From contig NZ_MSGP01000357.1 of NCBI RefSeq assembly GCF_002078235.1, positions 1 through 39,635 on the forward strand: a DNA stretch of 39,635 bases. The letters are read 5' to 3'. The notes under the pieces are model-generated. The model was not told the DNA's origin. It did not search any database and saw nothing but the letters and a program-made list of their open reading frames with translations. Source of the DNA: Streptomyces viridosporus. GTDB lineage: Bacteria > Actinomycetota > Actinomycetes > Streptomycetales > Streptomycetaceae. Below, piece after piece: positions 16,366 to 23,589 of the stretch (positions within the stretch are counted from its first letter, which is position 1; every line of letters begins with the position of its first letter). A program made the position numbers and the translations under genes.

Positions 16366-16387
16366 GGCCCGGCGGGCCCGCCGGGCC
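16366..16387. terminator. 22-bp perfect palindrome, probable terminator
   Basis: GGCCCGGCGGG and its exact complement meet without a spacer just after the stop codon at 16353. As RNA it gives a stable hairpin with a small loop formed by opening the centre. Confidence 0.6.
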
Positions 16388-16710
16388 GACCGCTCGTGGG
16401 CCCGCGGCTCCTCCGGCGTCAGGATCCGGTGCGTGCCGTCGATGCCGTCCGGCCCCGCGGTCGCGCGCACCGGCGCCCCCGACGGCACGCCCGGGCAGCG
16501 CGTCGGCCGCAGCCGGGGCGCTGACGGCGGTCACGGACCGCTTCTCCGCCGCGGTGGGCGGCCGTACGCCTGCCGTGCCGGTGGGTTCGTCGGCTGAGCC
16601 CGCAGGACGACCCGTCTGATCGATCTATTGACCGTTTACCGGTCGGGCGCCCAGGATTCCCGTGTCCCGAACAGTCATGTTCCCGACATGCAGGAGCCGC
16701 GGGAGGCGCC
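16388..16710. other. Intergenic stretch before the fused transporter gene
   Basis: No supported gene. A minus-strand segment near 16395-16490 (VRATAGPDGIDG, HRILTPEEP) has coding-like third positions but no intact frame with a start site, and may be a gene remnant. Two inverted repeats with 5-nt centres lie further on: GACCG/CGGTC at 16630-16644 and CATGT/ACATG at 16676-16690. Confidence 0.4.
16630..16690 (+). promoter_or_regulatory. Two inverted repeats upstream of the fused transporter gene
   Basis: GACCG-5-CGGTC (16630-16644) and CATGT-5-ACATG (16676-16690) precede the ATG at 16711. Sugar-transport operons are commonly controlled by LacI- or GntR-type repressors with such dyads. TTGACC at 16628-16633 could be a -35. 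No regulator gene is adjacent. Confidence 0.35.
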
Positions 16711-17688
16711 ATGCCCGGCCGACCACCCCGTCGATCCGTGCTCGCCGCGATGGCCGCCGCGCCGCTGACAGGAGCCCCGGGCGCCTGCAGCGGGGGAGCG
16801 GACGCCCCATCAAGCAGCACGGCGCGTGCGCGCAGGGCCGCACGCACCACCTTCTGGTCCGCCCTGCGCGGCAGCCAGGAGGTGGTCGACGCCTTCAACC
16901 GCACCTACGACCGCGTCCAGGTCGACTTCCAGCAGATCCCCTCCGGCGCACAGGGCGGCTACGCCAAGCTCAGCAACGCCGCCCGAGCCGGCAACGCCCC
17001 CGACGTCGCCACCATCGAGTACCCGCAGGTGCCGGGCTTCGCCATCGACGGCGTCGCCCCCGACATCACCGACCTGGTCGATGACTCCCTGCGGGACGGG
17101 CTGCTGCCCCAGGCCTTCGGCCTGACCACCTTCCAGGGGCGGACGTTCAGCGTGCCGCTGGACGTCGAGCCCATGGTCATGCACTACCGCACCGACCTCT
17201 TCGACCGGTACGGACTCGAAGTGCCGCGTACCTGGGAGGAGTTCTCCGCCCTCGCGTCCGTCGTACGCCGCAGGGCGTCCGACCGGCGGCTCGTGCTGTT
17301 CCCCACCGACGGGGCCACCCAGTTCACCGCCCACGCCGACCGCGTCCGTAAACTCGCCCGCCGCCGCCGACGGGGTGCCTGCGGCGTGCTGATGACCCCC
17401 TTCTTCCTGCTGCTGGCCACCGTCTTCCTGATCCCCGTCGGCACGGCGGTGTACCTGAGCTTCTTCAGCGACGACCAGTCCGGTCTCGGCTTCGGCCCCG
17501 AGCGCACCGTCTTCGTCGGACCGCGCAGCTACGCCGCCGTCCTGACCGACCCGACCCTCCTCGGCGGACTCGGCACCGTCGCCCTGTACTGCCTGGTCCA
17601 CCTCCCGCTCATGGTCGCCGGCGCGCTCGTCCTCGCCCTGCTCCAGCGCTTCTGGCGCAGCGGTCTGACCGTCGGCGCCGTGAAGTGA
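16711..17688 (+). CDS. Chimeric sugar ABC transporter remnant (binding protein-MalF-MalG fusion)
   Basis: The 325-residue frame joins pieces of three proteins. Residues 1 to about 208 are the front half of an extracellular sugar-binding protein: Arg-rich signal with a poor lipobox (GACSGG), FWSALRGSQEVVDAFNRTY, NAPDVATIEYPQV, VPLDVEPMVMHYRTDLFDRYGL, TWEEFSAL. Residues from about 211 to 311 are the front of a MalF-type permease: KLARRRRRGACGVLMTPFFLL, then SYAAVLTDPT and CLVHLPLMVAGALVLAL. The last 14 residues, QRFWRSGLTVGAVK, match the usual extreme C-terminus of a MalG-type permease. Normal lengths are about 430, 300 and 280 residues, so most of each is missing, including the EAA loops that contact the ATPase. 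It cannot be a working transporter. GGGAGG precedes the ATG. Both junctions keep the frame. Confidence 0.75.
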   Translation: MPGRPPRRSVLAAMAAAPLTGAPGACSGGADAPSSSTARARRAARTTFWSALRGSQEVVDAFNRTYDRVQVDFQQIPSGAQGGYAKLSNAARAGNAPDVATIEYPQVPGFAIDGVAPDITDLVDDSLRDGLLPQAFGLTTFQGRTFSVPLDVEPMVMHYRTDLFDRYGLEVPRTWEEFSALASVVRRRASDRRLVLFPTDGATQFTAHADRVRKLARRRRRGACGVLMTPFFLLLATVFLIPVGTAVYLSFFSDDQSGLGFGPERTVFVGPRSYAAVLTDPTLLGGLGTVALYCLVHLPLMVAGALVLALLQRFWRSGLTVGAVK

Positions 17689-17716
17689 CCGCTCGTACAA
17701 GGAGTTCCGCCCCACC

Positions 17717-18748
17717 ATGACCGACCCCACGCCCGGACCCGGATCCCGCCCCCGCGCCGTACTGGCCATGTCCCCGGACGTCGCCTCGGCCGTCCTCGAC
17801 GCCGAGTCGCTCGCACGCCTCGCCGCGGTGTGCGACCTCGCGCCCCACCCGGTGCTGGACGACCTGACCACGTCGCGGGCGCGCACGCTGCTCGCCGGCG
17901 CCGACCTCCTCGTCACCGGCTGGGGCTGCCCGCCCCTGGACGCGGACGTGCTGCGGGCCGCGCCACGCCTGCGGGCCGTCGTGCACACCGCGGGCAGCGT
18001 CCGCGGCCATGTCACCGACGCCTGCTGGGAACGCGGCGTCGAGGTGTCGTCCGCCGCCGCGGCCAACGCCCTGCCGGTCGCGGAGTACACCCTCGCCATG
18101 ATCCTGCTCACCGGCAAGCGGGTGCTGGAGGCCGCGCGCGACTACCGCGTCTCCCGCACCCGGCCGGACTGGCTGCGCACTCCGCGCTCCGTCGGCAACC
18201 ACCGCCGCACCGTCGGCATCCTCTCGGCGTCCCTGATCGGCCGCCGGGTCATCGACCTGCTGCGTCCGCACGACGTCGAGGTGCTGCTGTACGACCCCTG
18301 GGTGACGGACGACGCCGCACGTGAACTGGGCGCGTCCCGCGTGGAGTTGCCGGAGCTGTTCCGCCGCTCCGACACCGTCAGCGTGCACACCCCGCTGCTG
18401 CCCGAGACGCGCGGACTGGTCGGCCGGGAGCTGATCGGCTCCCTGCGCCCCGGCGCCGTGCTCATCAACACGGCGCGCGGCGCGGTCGTCGACCAGGAGG
18501 CGCTCACCGAAGCCGCCCTCGCCGGCCGCATCCGTGCCGTCCTCGACGTCACCGACCCCGAAGTCCTCCCGCCCGACCACCCCTTGTGGCAGTGCGGGAA
18601 CGTCCTCCTCACCCCGCACCTCGCCGGTTCCCAGGGCAACGAGTGGCGCCGCCTGGCGGACCTCGCGCTCGGTGAGATCGAACGCTGGGCCCGCGGCGAC
18701 GGCTTCCTCCACCCCGTACGACGCGAAAGGCTGGCTTTCCTGGCATGA
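17717..18748 (+). CDS. D-isomer-specific 2-hydroxyacid dehydrogenase family protein
   Basis: A 343-residue NAD(P)-dependent oxidoreductase of the phosphoglycerate-dehydrogenase type, which interconverts 2-oxo and D-2-hydroxy acids. The substrate domain holds AGSVRGHVTDACWERGVEVSSA, and the long interdomain helix region is ANALPVAEYTLAMILLTGKR. The nucleotide loop reads VGILSASLIGRRV, a Gly-x-Ser variant of GxGxxG. The catalytic triad is in order: Arg in VLINTARGAVVDQ, Glu in LDVTDPEVLPPDHPLW, His in LLTPHLAGSQGNE. AAGGAG lies 12 nt before the ATG. It starts 28 nt after the chimeric transporter gene and overlaps the DUF2264 gene by 4 nt, so it looks like the surviving catabolic part of a sugar-uptake operon. 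Substrate unknown. Confidence 0.88.
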   Translation: MTDPTPGPGSRPRAVLAMSPDVASAVLDAESLARLAAVCDLAPHPVLDDLTTSRARTLLAGADLLVTGWGCPPLDADVLRAAPRLRAVVHTAGSVRGHVTDACWERGVEVSSAAAANALPVAEYTLAMILLTGKRVLEAARDYRVSRTRPDWLRTPRSVGNHRRTVGILSASLIGRRVIDLLRPHDVEVLLYDPWVTDDAARELGASRVELPELFRRSDTVSVHTPLLPETRGLVGRELIGSLRPGAVLINTARGAVVDQEALTEAALAGRIRAVLDVTDPEVLPPDHPLWQCGNVLLTPHLAGSQGNEWRRLADLALGEIERWARGDGFLHPVRRERLAFLA

Positions 18749-20643
18749 GCATCCCGTTCGAACTGCCCGCCGAGGACCGCGGGACGAGCCCTCGCACCGG
18801 CTGGACCCGCGCCCACTGGGAGGCCGTGGCGGACGGGCTCCTCACGGCCGCCCGGCGGTGGAGCACCCCCGGCTGCGCCCTGCTGGACCTGCCGGGACGG
18901 CCCTCCCGCTCGGGAGTCCGCTCCGACGGCCTCGAAGGGTACGCGCGCACCTTCCTCGCCGCCGCCTTCCGCATCGCGGGCGCGGACGGGGACGACCCGC
19001 ACGGCCTGCTGGAGCGGTACGCGAGCGGACTCGCCGCCGGCACCCGCACCCCGGGCCGCGACGACACCGAGTCCTGGCCGCCGATCCTCGACCACGACGT
19101 CCGGGGCCAGCCGATGGTCGAGTCGGCGTCGATCGCCCTCGGCCTGCGGCTGACCGCGCCCTGGCTCTGGAAGCACCTCGCCGAGGAGGTGCGGGACCGG
19201 GCGGAGGCATGGCTGCGGGGCGCGCTGCGGCACACGCCGGCGCCGAACAACTGGTACCTCTTCCCGTACACCGTCGCCGGGTTCCTCGAGTCCGTCGGAC
19301 GCGGCGACGCCGAGACGGCCGCGGCCCGGCAGCGCGCCCTGGAACTGATGGAGACCTGGTACCGGGGCGACGGCTGGTACGCCGACGGGGACGGGCGCGC
19401 CTTCGACCACTACAACGGCTGGGCCCTGCACCTGTACCCGGTCCTGGACGCCCGTCTCGCGGGGGACGACGACGCGTCGGCCCGCTACGGCGGACGGCTG
19501 CGCACCCATCTGGAGAGCTTCGCCCTGATGTTCGGCGCGGACGGGGCGCCGGTGCACTTCGGCCGGTCGCTGACGTACCGCTTCGCCGCCTCGGCCGCCG
19601 TCGCGCTGGGCGCGGTGACCGGCCACACCCCGCTGACGCCGGGTGCCTCGCGCCGCATCGCGAGCGGCAGCCTGCGCTACTTCCTGGACCGGGGCGCGCT
19701 GACGCCCGACGGGCTGCTGAGCCTCGGCTGGCACGGTCCGCACGAGGCCACCTCGCAGAGCTACTCGGGCCCCGCGTCACCGTACTGGGCCTCGAAGGCC
19801 TTCGTCGCCCTGCTGGCCCCCGCCGACGACGCCTTCTGGACGGCCCGCGAGGAGGCCGCCCCGGTGGAGCAGTCCGACCGCGTGCTGGCGCTGCCCGCGC
19901 CGGGACTGCTCGTCCAGGCCACGCGGGCCGACGGGATCGTACGGCTCCACAACCACGGCAGTGACCACGTCCGCCCGCACGAGGGGGAGGCGGCGGACGG
20001 GGACGACCCGCACTACGGACGCCAGGCCTACTCCACCCGCACCGGCCCCACGGCACCGGGGAACGTCCCGGACAACCACCTGTCGGTGGAGATCGGCGGC
20101 CGGCGCAGTGTGCGCCGCCGCATCCACCCCCTGGGCGCCGGACACGGTGACGGCTGGGGCTGGGCGGCCTCCTGGCACCGGCCGGTCTTCGCCGAGGGCC
20201 CGCCGATGGTCCCGGGGCTGCGGGTGGAGGGCGTCACGGTGGCGTACGGCCGGCACGAGCTGCGGGTGCACCGGGTCACGGGAGCGCCGGAGGGGGCCCG
20301 TCTCACCCACACCGGCTGGGCCACCGGCCCGGAGGAGTCCCTCACCTCCGCCCTGCACGGACTGCACGGCTGGGACGACCCCTCCCCGGAGACCGTCCGC
20401 GCCCCCCGGGGCACGGCCTGGACGCGCTGGGCCCGCGTCCCGCGCCTCACCGGCCGCTGCGGCGGCACCTCCGTGCACGTGAGCCTGGCGTCCCTCACCG
20501 CGGACACCGACGACGCGCCCTGGTCGGCGGTGGTCGGGGAGGTCCGGGTGCGCGAGGGGACGGTCGAGGTCGTCTGGGCCGGCACGGGGGCCCGCACCCG
20601 GATCTCCTTCGAGCCGGTGGAGGTGCGTCACGGGGAGCGGTGA
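18745..20643 (+). CDS. DUF2264-family protein
   Basis: A 632-residue protein of the DUF2264 family (function unproven). The first 360 residues look like an alpha/alpha toroid similar to polysaccharide lyases and unsaturated glycoside hydrolases (GLEGYARTFLAAAFRIAG, PNNWYLFPYTVAGFLE, FDHYNGWALHLYPVLDAR, MFGADGAPVHFGRSLTYRF). The remaining part is beta-rich (VSEIGG-like strands, GHGDGWGWAASWHRPVF). Aromatic residues and acids (WYADGDGRAFDHYNGW) could line a carbohydrate site. No signal peptide, so it would act on imported oligosaccharides. ATGA overlap with the dehydrogenase gene indicates coupled translation. Neighbours suggest breakdown of an acidic or modified sugar (inference); with the transporter wrecked, its present use is doubtful. 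Confidence 0.8.
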   Translation: MSIPFELPAEDRGTSPRTGWTRAHWEAVADGLLTAARRWSTPGCALLDLPGRPSRSGVRSDGLEGYARTFLAAAFRIAGADGDDPHGLLERYASGLAAGTRTPGRDDTESWPPILDHDVRGQPMVESASIALGLRLTAPWLWKHLAEEVRDRAEAWLRGALRHTPAPNNWYLFPYTVAGFLESVGRGDAETAAARQRALELMETWYRGDGWYADGDGRAFDHYNGWALHLYPVLDARLAGDDDASARYGGRLRTHLESFALMFGADGAPVHFGRSLTYRFAASAAVALGAVTGHTPLTPGASRRIASGSLRYFLDRGALTPDGLLSLGWHGPHEATSQSYSGPASPYWASKAFVALLAPADDAFWTAREEAAPVEQSDRVLALPAPGLLVQATRADGIVRLHNHGSDHVRPHEGEAADGDDPHYGRQAYSTRTGPTAPGNVPDNHLSVEIGGRRSVRRRIHPLGAGHGDGWGWAASWHRPVFAEGPPMVPGLRVEGVTVAYGRHELRVHRVTGAPEGARLTHTGWATGPEESLTSALHGLHGWDDPSPETVRAPRGTAWTRWARVPRLTGRCGGTSVHVSLASLTADTDDAPWSAVVGEVRVREGTVEVVWAGTGARTRISFEPVEVRHGER

Positions 20644-20720
20644 GCGCGGGACGGGGCACCGCGCCCCCGAGCGGGTCGGAGCCGGCTGTTCCTGCCGCGC
20701 GGCCCCGCCGTGGGGCAGGG

Positions 20721-21545
20721 TCAGGACCGGTTGTCCTCCTCGCCCTTCGGGGACTGTCCGGCGTTGTCGGGCGTGGTGTAGAAGACCGACGTGCCCTGCT
20801 TGGTGCGCTGGGCCTGGTTGCGGGCGACGAGCCCCTCGAGGGTGCTGCGGACGACCGTCGTCTTGACGACGCGCTCGGGATGGACGCGGCCGAGCGAGGC
20901 GGTGATCTCCGCCGCCGAACGGGGCTCGGTCTGCTCGGCCAGGTGCTGCCGGACGAGCTCGACCAGCTTGGTTCCGTTCGCCTTGGCCTCGTTCGTCTTG
21001 GCTCCGTTCGTCTTGCTCTCGCTCGTCTTGCTCTCGCTCGTCTTGGCCTCGTTCGCCTTGGCTCCGTTCGCCTTGCTCTCGCTCGTCTTGGCCTCGTTCG
21101 CCTTGGCTCCGTTCGCCTTGCTCTCGCTCGCCCTGGCCCCGTCCGTCCTGGCCCCGGACGAGGCACGCGCCGGCTTCCCGGACGTGCCGCGGCCGGACGC
21201 CGCCGGGGTCTTCCCGCGCTTCGGCCGGTCGGTCCCGGACCCGGCGCGGCTCTTCCGCCGCGGCGCCGGGACGGTCGCGTCGCCGGACACCGCGCCCTCC
21301 TCGATCGCGGCGCCGGGTTCCTCGGGCACGGCGACCGGTTCCACGGGCACCGGTGCGATGCCCAGCGCCTGCTGCATGTTCACCAGGACGGCGTGGTCGC
21401 GCCGAAGCACGGTCAGCCGTTCCTGCAGCGCGGCGATCTCCGCGGCGACGCGTTCCTGTTCCTTGACGTTGCGTTCCAGGTCGCTCGCCACCTGGGCGGT
21501 GTACTGCGAGGTGAGGTCCGTGGCGGTGGTCGTGTTCTCGGACAT
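20721..21545 (-). CDS. Coiled-coil / pentapeptide-repeat / winged-helix protein
   Basis: A 274-residue protein in three parts. Residues 1-65 form a coiled coil (LERNVKEQERVAAEIAALQERLTVLRRDHAVLV). Residues 70-200 are disordered: a Pro/Val/Glu segment, a basic segment (RRKSRAGSGTDRPKRGKT), then about 11 pentapeptide units of the type ESKAN/GAKAN/EAKTS. Residues 200-260 resemble a winged helix (LVELVRQHLAEQTEPRSAAEITASLGRV, then VVRSTLEGLVARNQAQRTKQGTSVFYTT). This suggests a DNA-binding dimer or oligomer with a flexible tether. The ATG at 21545 has AGAAGGGG upstream. A perfect palindrome overlaps its likely -10, fitting autoregulation (inference). Family not identified by name. Confidence 0.75.
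   Translation of the reverse strand: MSENTTTATDLTSQYTAQVASDLERNVKEQERVAAEIAALQERLTVLRRDHAVLVNMQQALGIAPVPVEPVAVPEEPGAAIEEGAVSGDATVPAPRRKSRAGSGTDRPKRGKTPAASGRGTSGKPARASSGARTDGARASESKANGAKANEAKTSESKANGAKANEAKTSESKTSESKTNGAKTNEAKANGTKLVELVRQHLAEQTEPRSAAEITASLGRVHPERVVKTTVVRSTLEGLVARNQAQRTKQGTSVFYTTPDNAGQSPKGEEDNRS
20967..21131 (-). repeat. Eleven 15-bp tandem repeats encoding pentapeptides
   Basis: Units start every 15 nt from 20967 and fall into three sub-types (CTTGGCTCCGTTCGC, CTTGGCCTCGTTCGC, CTTGCTCTCGCTCGT), themselves arranged as a 45-bp higher-order repeat in part. They keep the frame of the coiled-coil/winged-helix gene. A degenerate further unit lies to the right. Confidence 0.9.
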
Positions 21546-21582
21546 GGCGGTGCCCCTTCTCTCGGTTCCCCGATGGCCAGCC

Positions 21583-21598
21583 ATGGTACGGCCGTACC
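21583..21598 (-). promoter_or_regulatory. 14-bp palindrome over a -10-like hexamer
   Basis: GGTACGG and CCGTACC abut at 21585-21598. On the minus strand TACCAT (21588-21583) is a -10-type hexamer 37 nt before the coiled-coil gene's start codon. A second half-site GGTACGG lies at 21628-21634. Confidence 0.45.
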
Positions 21599-21725
21599 GG
21601 CTCCCGAAGGGCGCTTGCTCCACTCGGGGTACGGTCCGTCACACGGACGGGCGCCAAGGTCCGCTCATGAGGACCCGGGCGGTGGCGCCCGGGAAAGTCG
21701 AAGTCACGCTGAAGGCATGGCCTCA

Positions 21726-22556
21726 ATGATCGACTGCCCCTCCCGCGCGCGTCACCGCGCTCCGTCCCGGGGCGACCGGCAGACCGGCGTCCTCCTCCGG
21801 GCGCGCGGCCGACTGCCGCTGCCGGCCCTCCTCCTCGCCGTGCTGGCGGCCCTCGCCGGATGCGGAGCGCCCGCCGGCGGCACGGCGCGCGAAACCCCGG
21901 TGGGCGGCCCGCCCGGCACCGTGAGCACGGCGCAGGGCGGGACCGGTGCCGTGGCGGAGACGACGGCGCCCGCCTCTCTCCCCGGCCTCGGCCCCCGGAC
22001 GCTGGCTCAGATCCCCGAGCGCACCGGCCAGGTCGTCGTCGTCACCGGCCCGGGGAGGGACACCAACCGCTCCGAGGCCGTGCTGTACCGGCGCACCGCC
22101 TCCGGGTGGGAGGCGGGCACGGCATGGCCCGCGCGCAACGCCCTCAGGGGCTGGACCGACGACCACTACGCGGGCGACCTCCGCTCGCCCGTCGGGGTGT
22201 TCACCCTCAGCGACGCCGGGGGACTGCTGCCCGATCCCGGCACCGCACTGCCGTACGACCAGTCGGACGGCTTCACCGTCGACGGCACGGGCTTCGAGGG
22301 CGAACCGCTGGCCGGGTCCTTCGACTACGTCATCGCCATCGACTACAACCGCGAGCCGGGCACCTCCCCACTGGACCGGACCCGTCCGCTCGGCGCCGAC
22401 AAGGGCGGCGGCATCTGGCTGCACGTCGACCACCAGGGCCCCACCCAGGGGTGCGTGAGTCTCGAGAAGCGGCACATGGAGGAACTCCTGCGCGCACTCG
22501 ACCCCGATCTGTACCCGGTGATCGTCATGGGTGACGCCCCCTCACTGCGCCGGTGA
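21726..22556 (+). CDS. L,D-transpeptidase family lipoprotein
   Basis: A 276-residue exported protein. A basic start (ARHRAPSRGDRQTGVLLRARGR) precedes a hydrophobic helix PALLLAVLAALAGCGAP, whose Cys after LAG is a lipobox, so it is probably anchored on the outer face of the membrane. After a Thr/Gly/Pro linker the YkuD-type domain starts near residue 85 (VVVVTGPGRDTNRSEAVLYRR). SPVGVFTLSDAGG follows. The active-site region is GGIWLHVDHQGPTQGCVSLEK, with catalytic Cys near residue 243. The usual His-Gly-Cys is Gln-Gly-Cys here. The family cross-links or anchors peptidoglycan stems. The ATG at 21726 suits GAAGG 10 nt upstream better than the ATG at 21717. It is divergent from the coiled-coil gene. 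Confidence 0.8.
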   Translation: MIDCPSRARHRAPSRGDRQTGVLLRARGRLPLPALLLAVLAALAGCGAPAGGTARETPVGGPPGTVSTAQGGTGAVAETTAPASLPGLGPRTLAQIPERTGQVVVVTGPGRDTNRSEAVLYRRTASGWEAGTAWPARNALRGWTDDHYAGDLRSPVGVFTLSDAGGLLPDPGTALPYDQSDGFTVDGTGFEGEPLAGSFDYVIAIDYNREPGTSPLDRTRPLGADKGGGIWLHVDHQGPTQGCVSLEKRHMEELLRALDPDLYPVIVMGDAPSLRR

Positions 22557-22948
22557 CCCGACCGTGAGCGGCGCCCCTGCGCCGGTCGCCCCCTGGGAGA
22601 GCGCGCCCCGCGCGCCCGGCGGAGAAGGAGCCGCCGGCCCCGGGACTGGGCCGGTGCGCCGGTCACGGCCGCCCGCACCCGTGGCACCCGGGCCCGTCGC
22701 CGGCGGGTGACGCGTGGCGGGACGACGCACCGGTGCGTCCCGACGGCTTCCGGGCCGGCGGCGACGCGGGCCCGCATCCCGCCGACGGACCCCTGGGGGA
22801 CGGCGTCGGCCTCGTCGCGGCCGTGCCCCGTGGCGCCTTCGCCGGCCCGGGAGCGGTGCGCCTCCGCCTGTGCGCGCGCCTGTGCCGTCAGCGTCCGGAG
22901 CCTGGCCAGCAGCTCGTCGCCGTCGTCCGTGGAGCCGGAACGGAACAT
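22343..22948 (-). CDS. Uncertain small protein overlapping the transpeptidase 3' end
   Basis: The frame starts MFRSGSTDDGDELLARLRTLTAQ. Its first 85 codons have strong G/C third positions and a helical N-terminus (LLARLRTLTAQARAQAEAHRSRAG), supporting real coding. The second half becomes Arg/Gly-rich and runs 214 nt into the opposite strand of the L,D-transpeptidase gene, where coding character is lost. Either the gene ends with a non-conserved tail or a frameshift has moved its natural stop; the neighbouring frame stops at 22542. A weak GAGTGA lies upstream of the ATG. No family recognised. Confidence 0.35.
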   Translation of the reverse strand: MFRSGSTDDGDELLARLRTLTAQARAQAEAHRSRAGEGATGHGRDEADAVPQGSVGGMRARVAAGPEAVGTHRCVVPPRVTRRRRARVPRVRAAVTGAPAQSRGRRLLLRRARGARSPRGRPAQGRRSRSGHRRSEGASPMTITGYRSGSSARRSSSMCRFSRLTHPWVGPWWSTCSQMPPPLSAPSGRVRSSGEVPGSRL

Positions 22949-23089
22949 GGATCACTCACTCGGGCGAGGAGACTCACGCGCGCAGGACACCCGCGGAGCA
23001 AAGTTCTCATATGTGCAGGTAAAGGGAGGATAGTCGGGAGGGGATCGGTCGAGCCAGTCGTCCGCACGGACCGGCCGCCGGGTACCGCC

Positions 23090-23102
23090 TAGTCTGTGTG
23101 CA
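23090..23102 (+). promoter_or_regulatory. -10 element giving a leaderless mRNA
   Basis: TAGTCT at 23090-23095 lies 6 nt before the ATG at 23102. Transcription would start at or beside the start codon, and no Shine-Dalgarno is present. The -35 is not obvious. Confidence 0.45.
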
Positions 23103-23452
23103 TGGAGCAGCGCGAGATCATGCAGCGGGGCGTCGGCATCCTCACCGAGGCCCTCGAGATGCGGCGGCGACTCCGCGAGGACCCGGACGCCGACGTGACG
23201 GGGAACGGGGCGGTCGCCAAGCTCCTGGAGGAGATGCTGCCGCAGATCCAGGTGCCGGCCGACGCGAGCGCCCGCGAGGTGGCGGTCATCGTCACCGAGA
23301 AGCTGGGCCCCGCCATCGTGCAGATCGCCTCCGCCCTGACCTTCGCCTTCGTGCAGCTCGCCGAGATCCACGACGAGGGCCGCACCGACGTGTCGTCCGC
23401 CGACGTCCTGCGCTCCATCTCCCTGCACTACGAGACCGACGCGGAGCGGTAG
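23102..23452 (+). CDS. Small helical protein, unknown
   Basis: A 116-residue protein starting MEQREIMQRGVGILTEALEMRRRL. It is predicted mostly helical, with a central segment VAVIVTEKLGPAIVQIASALTFAFVQLAEIHDEG and an end ADVLRSISLHYETDAER. The central helix is moderately hydrophobic but interrupted by charges, so a soluble helical bundle is likelier than a membrane span. Third positions are G/C-rich throughout, supporting coding. It has no ribosome binding site and is probably translated from a leaderless transcript. It is separated from the GH97 gene by a 137-nt regulatory region. Function unknown. Confidence 0.7.
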   Translation: MEQREIMQRGVGILTEALEMRRRLREDPDADVTGNGAVAKLLEEMLPQIQVPADASAREVAVIVTEKLGPAIVQIASALTFAFVQLAEIHDEGRTDVSSADVLRSISLHYETDAER

Positions 23453-23504
23453 CCCGGCGCCCGTGCCGCACGCGGTCCGGTGGTCCAACTGCCGTGGGAA
23501 AAAA

Positions 23505-23557
23505 GGGGATTGAAGTACCGGCTGAGGGGAATTGATGTCACGGAACCAGGAGTGACA
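23505..23557 (+). promoter_or_regulatory. Direct repeats and inverted repeat upstream of the GH97 gene
   Basis: In an unusually A/T-rich patch, GGGGATTGA (23505-23513) and GGGGAATTGA (23527-23535) form direct repeats 22 nt apart, on one face of the helix. Immediately after, TGTCAC (23536-23541) and GTGACA (23552-23557) form an inverted repeat with a 10-nt spacer. The GH97 start is at 23590. Confidence 0.5.
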
Positions 23558-23589
23558 ACGATGTCTCACCTCTTGGACGGAGGCCTTCG

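Noticed and set aside
20967..21131. The 15-bp repeat as a CRISPR array
   Set aside because: There are no unique spacers; the units are contiguous and keep a protein frame.
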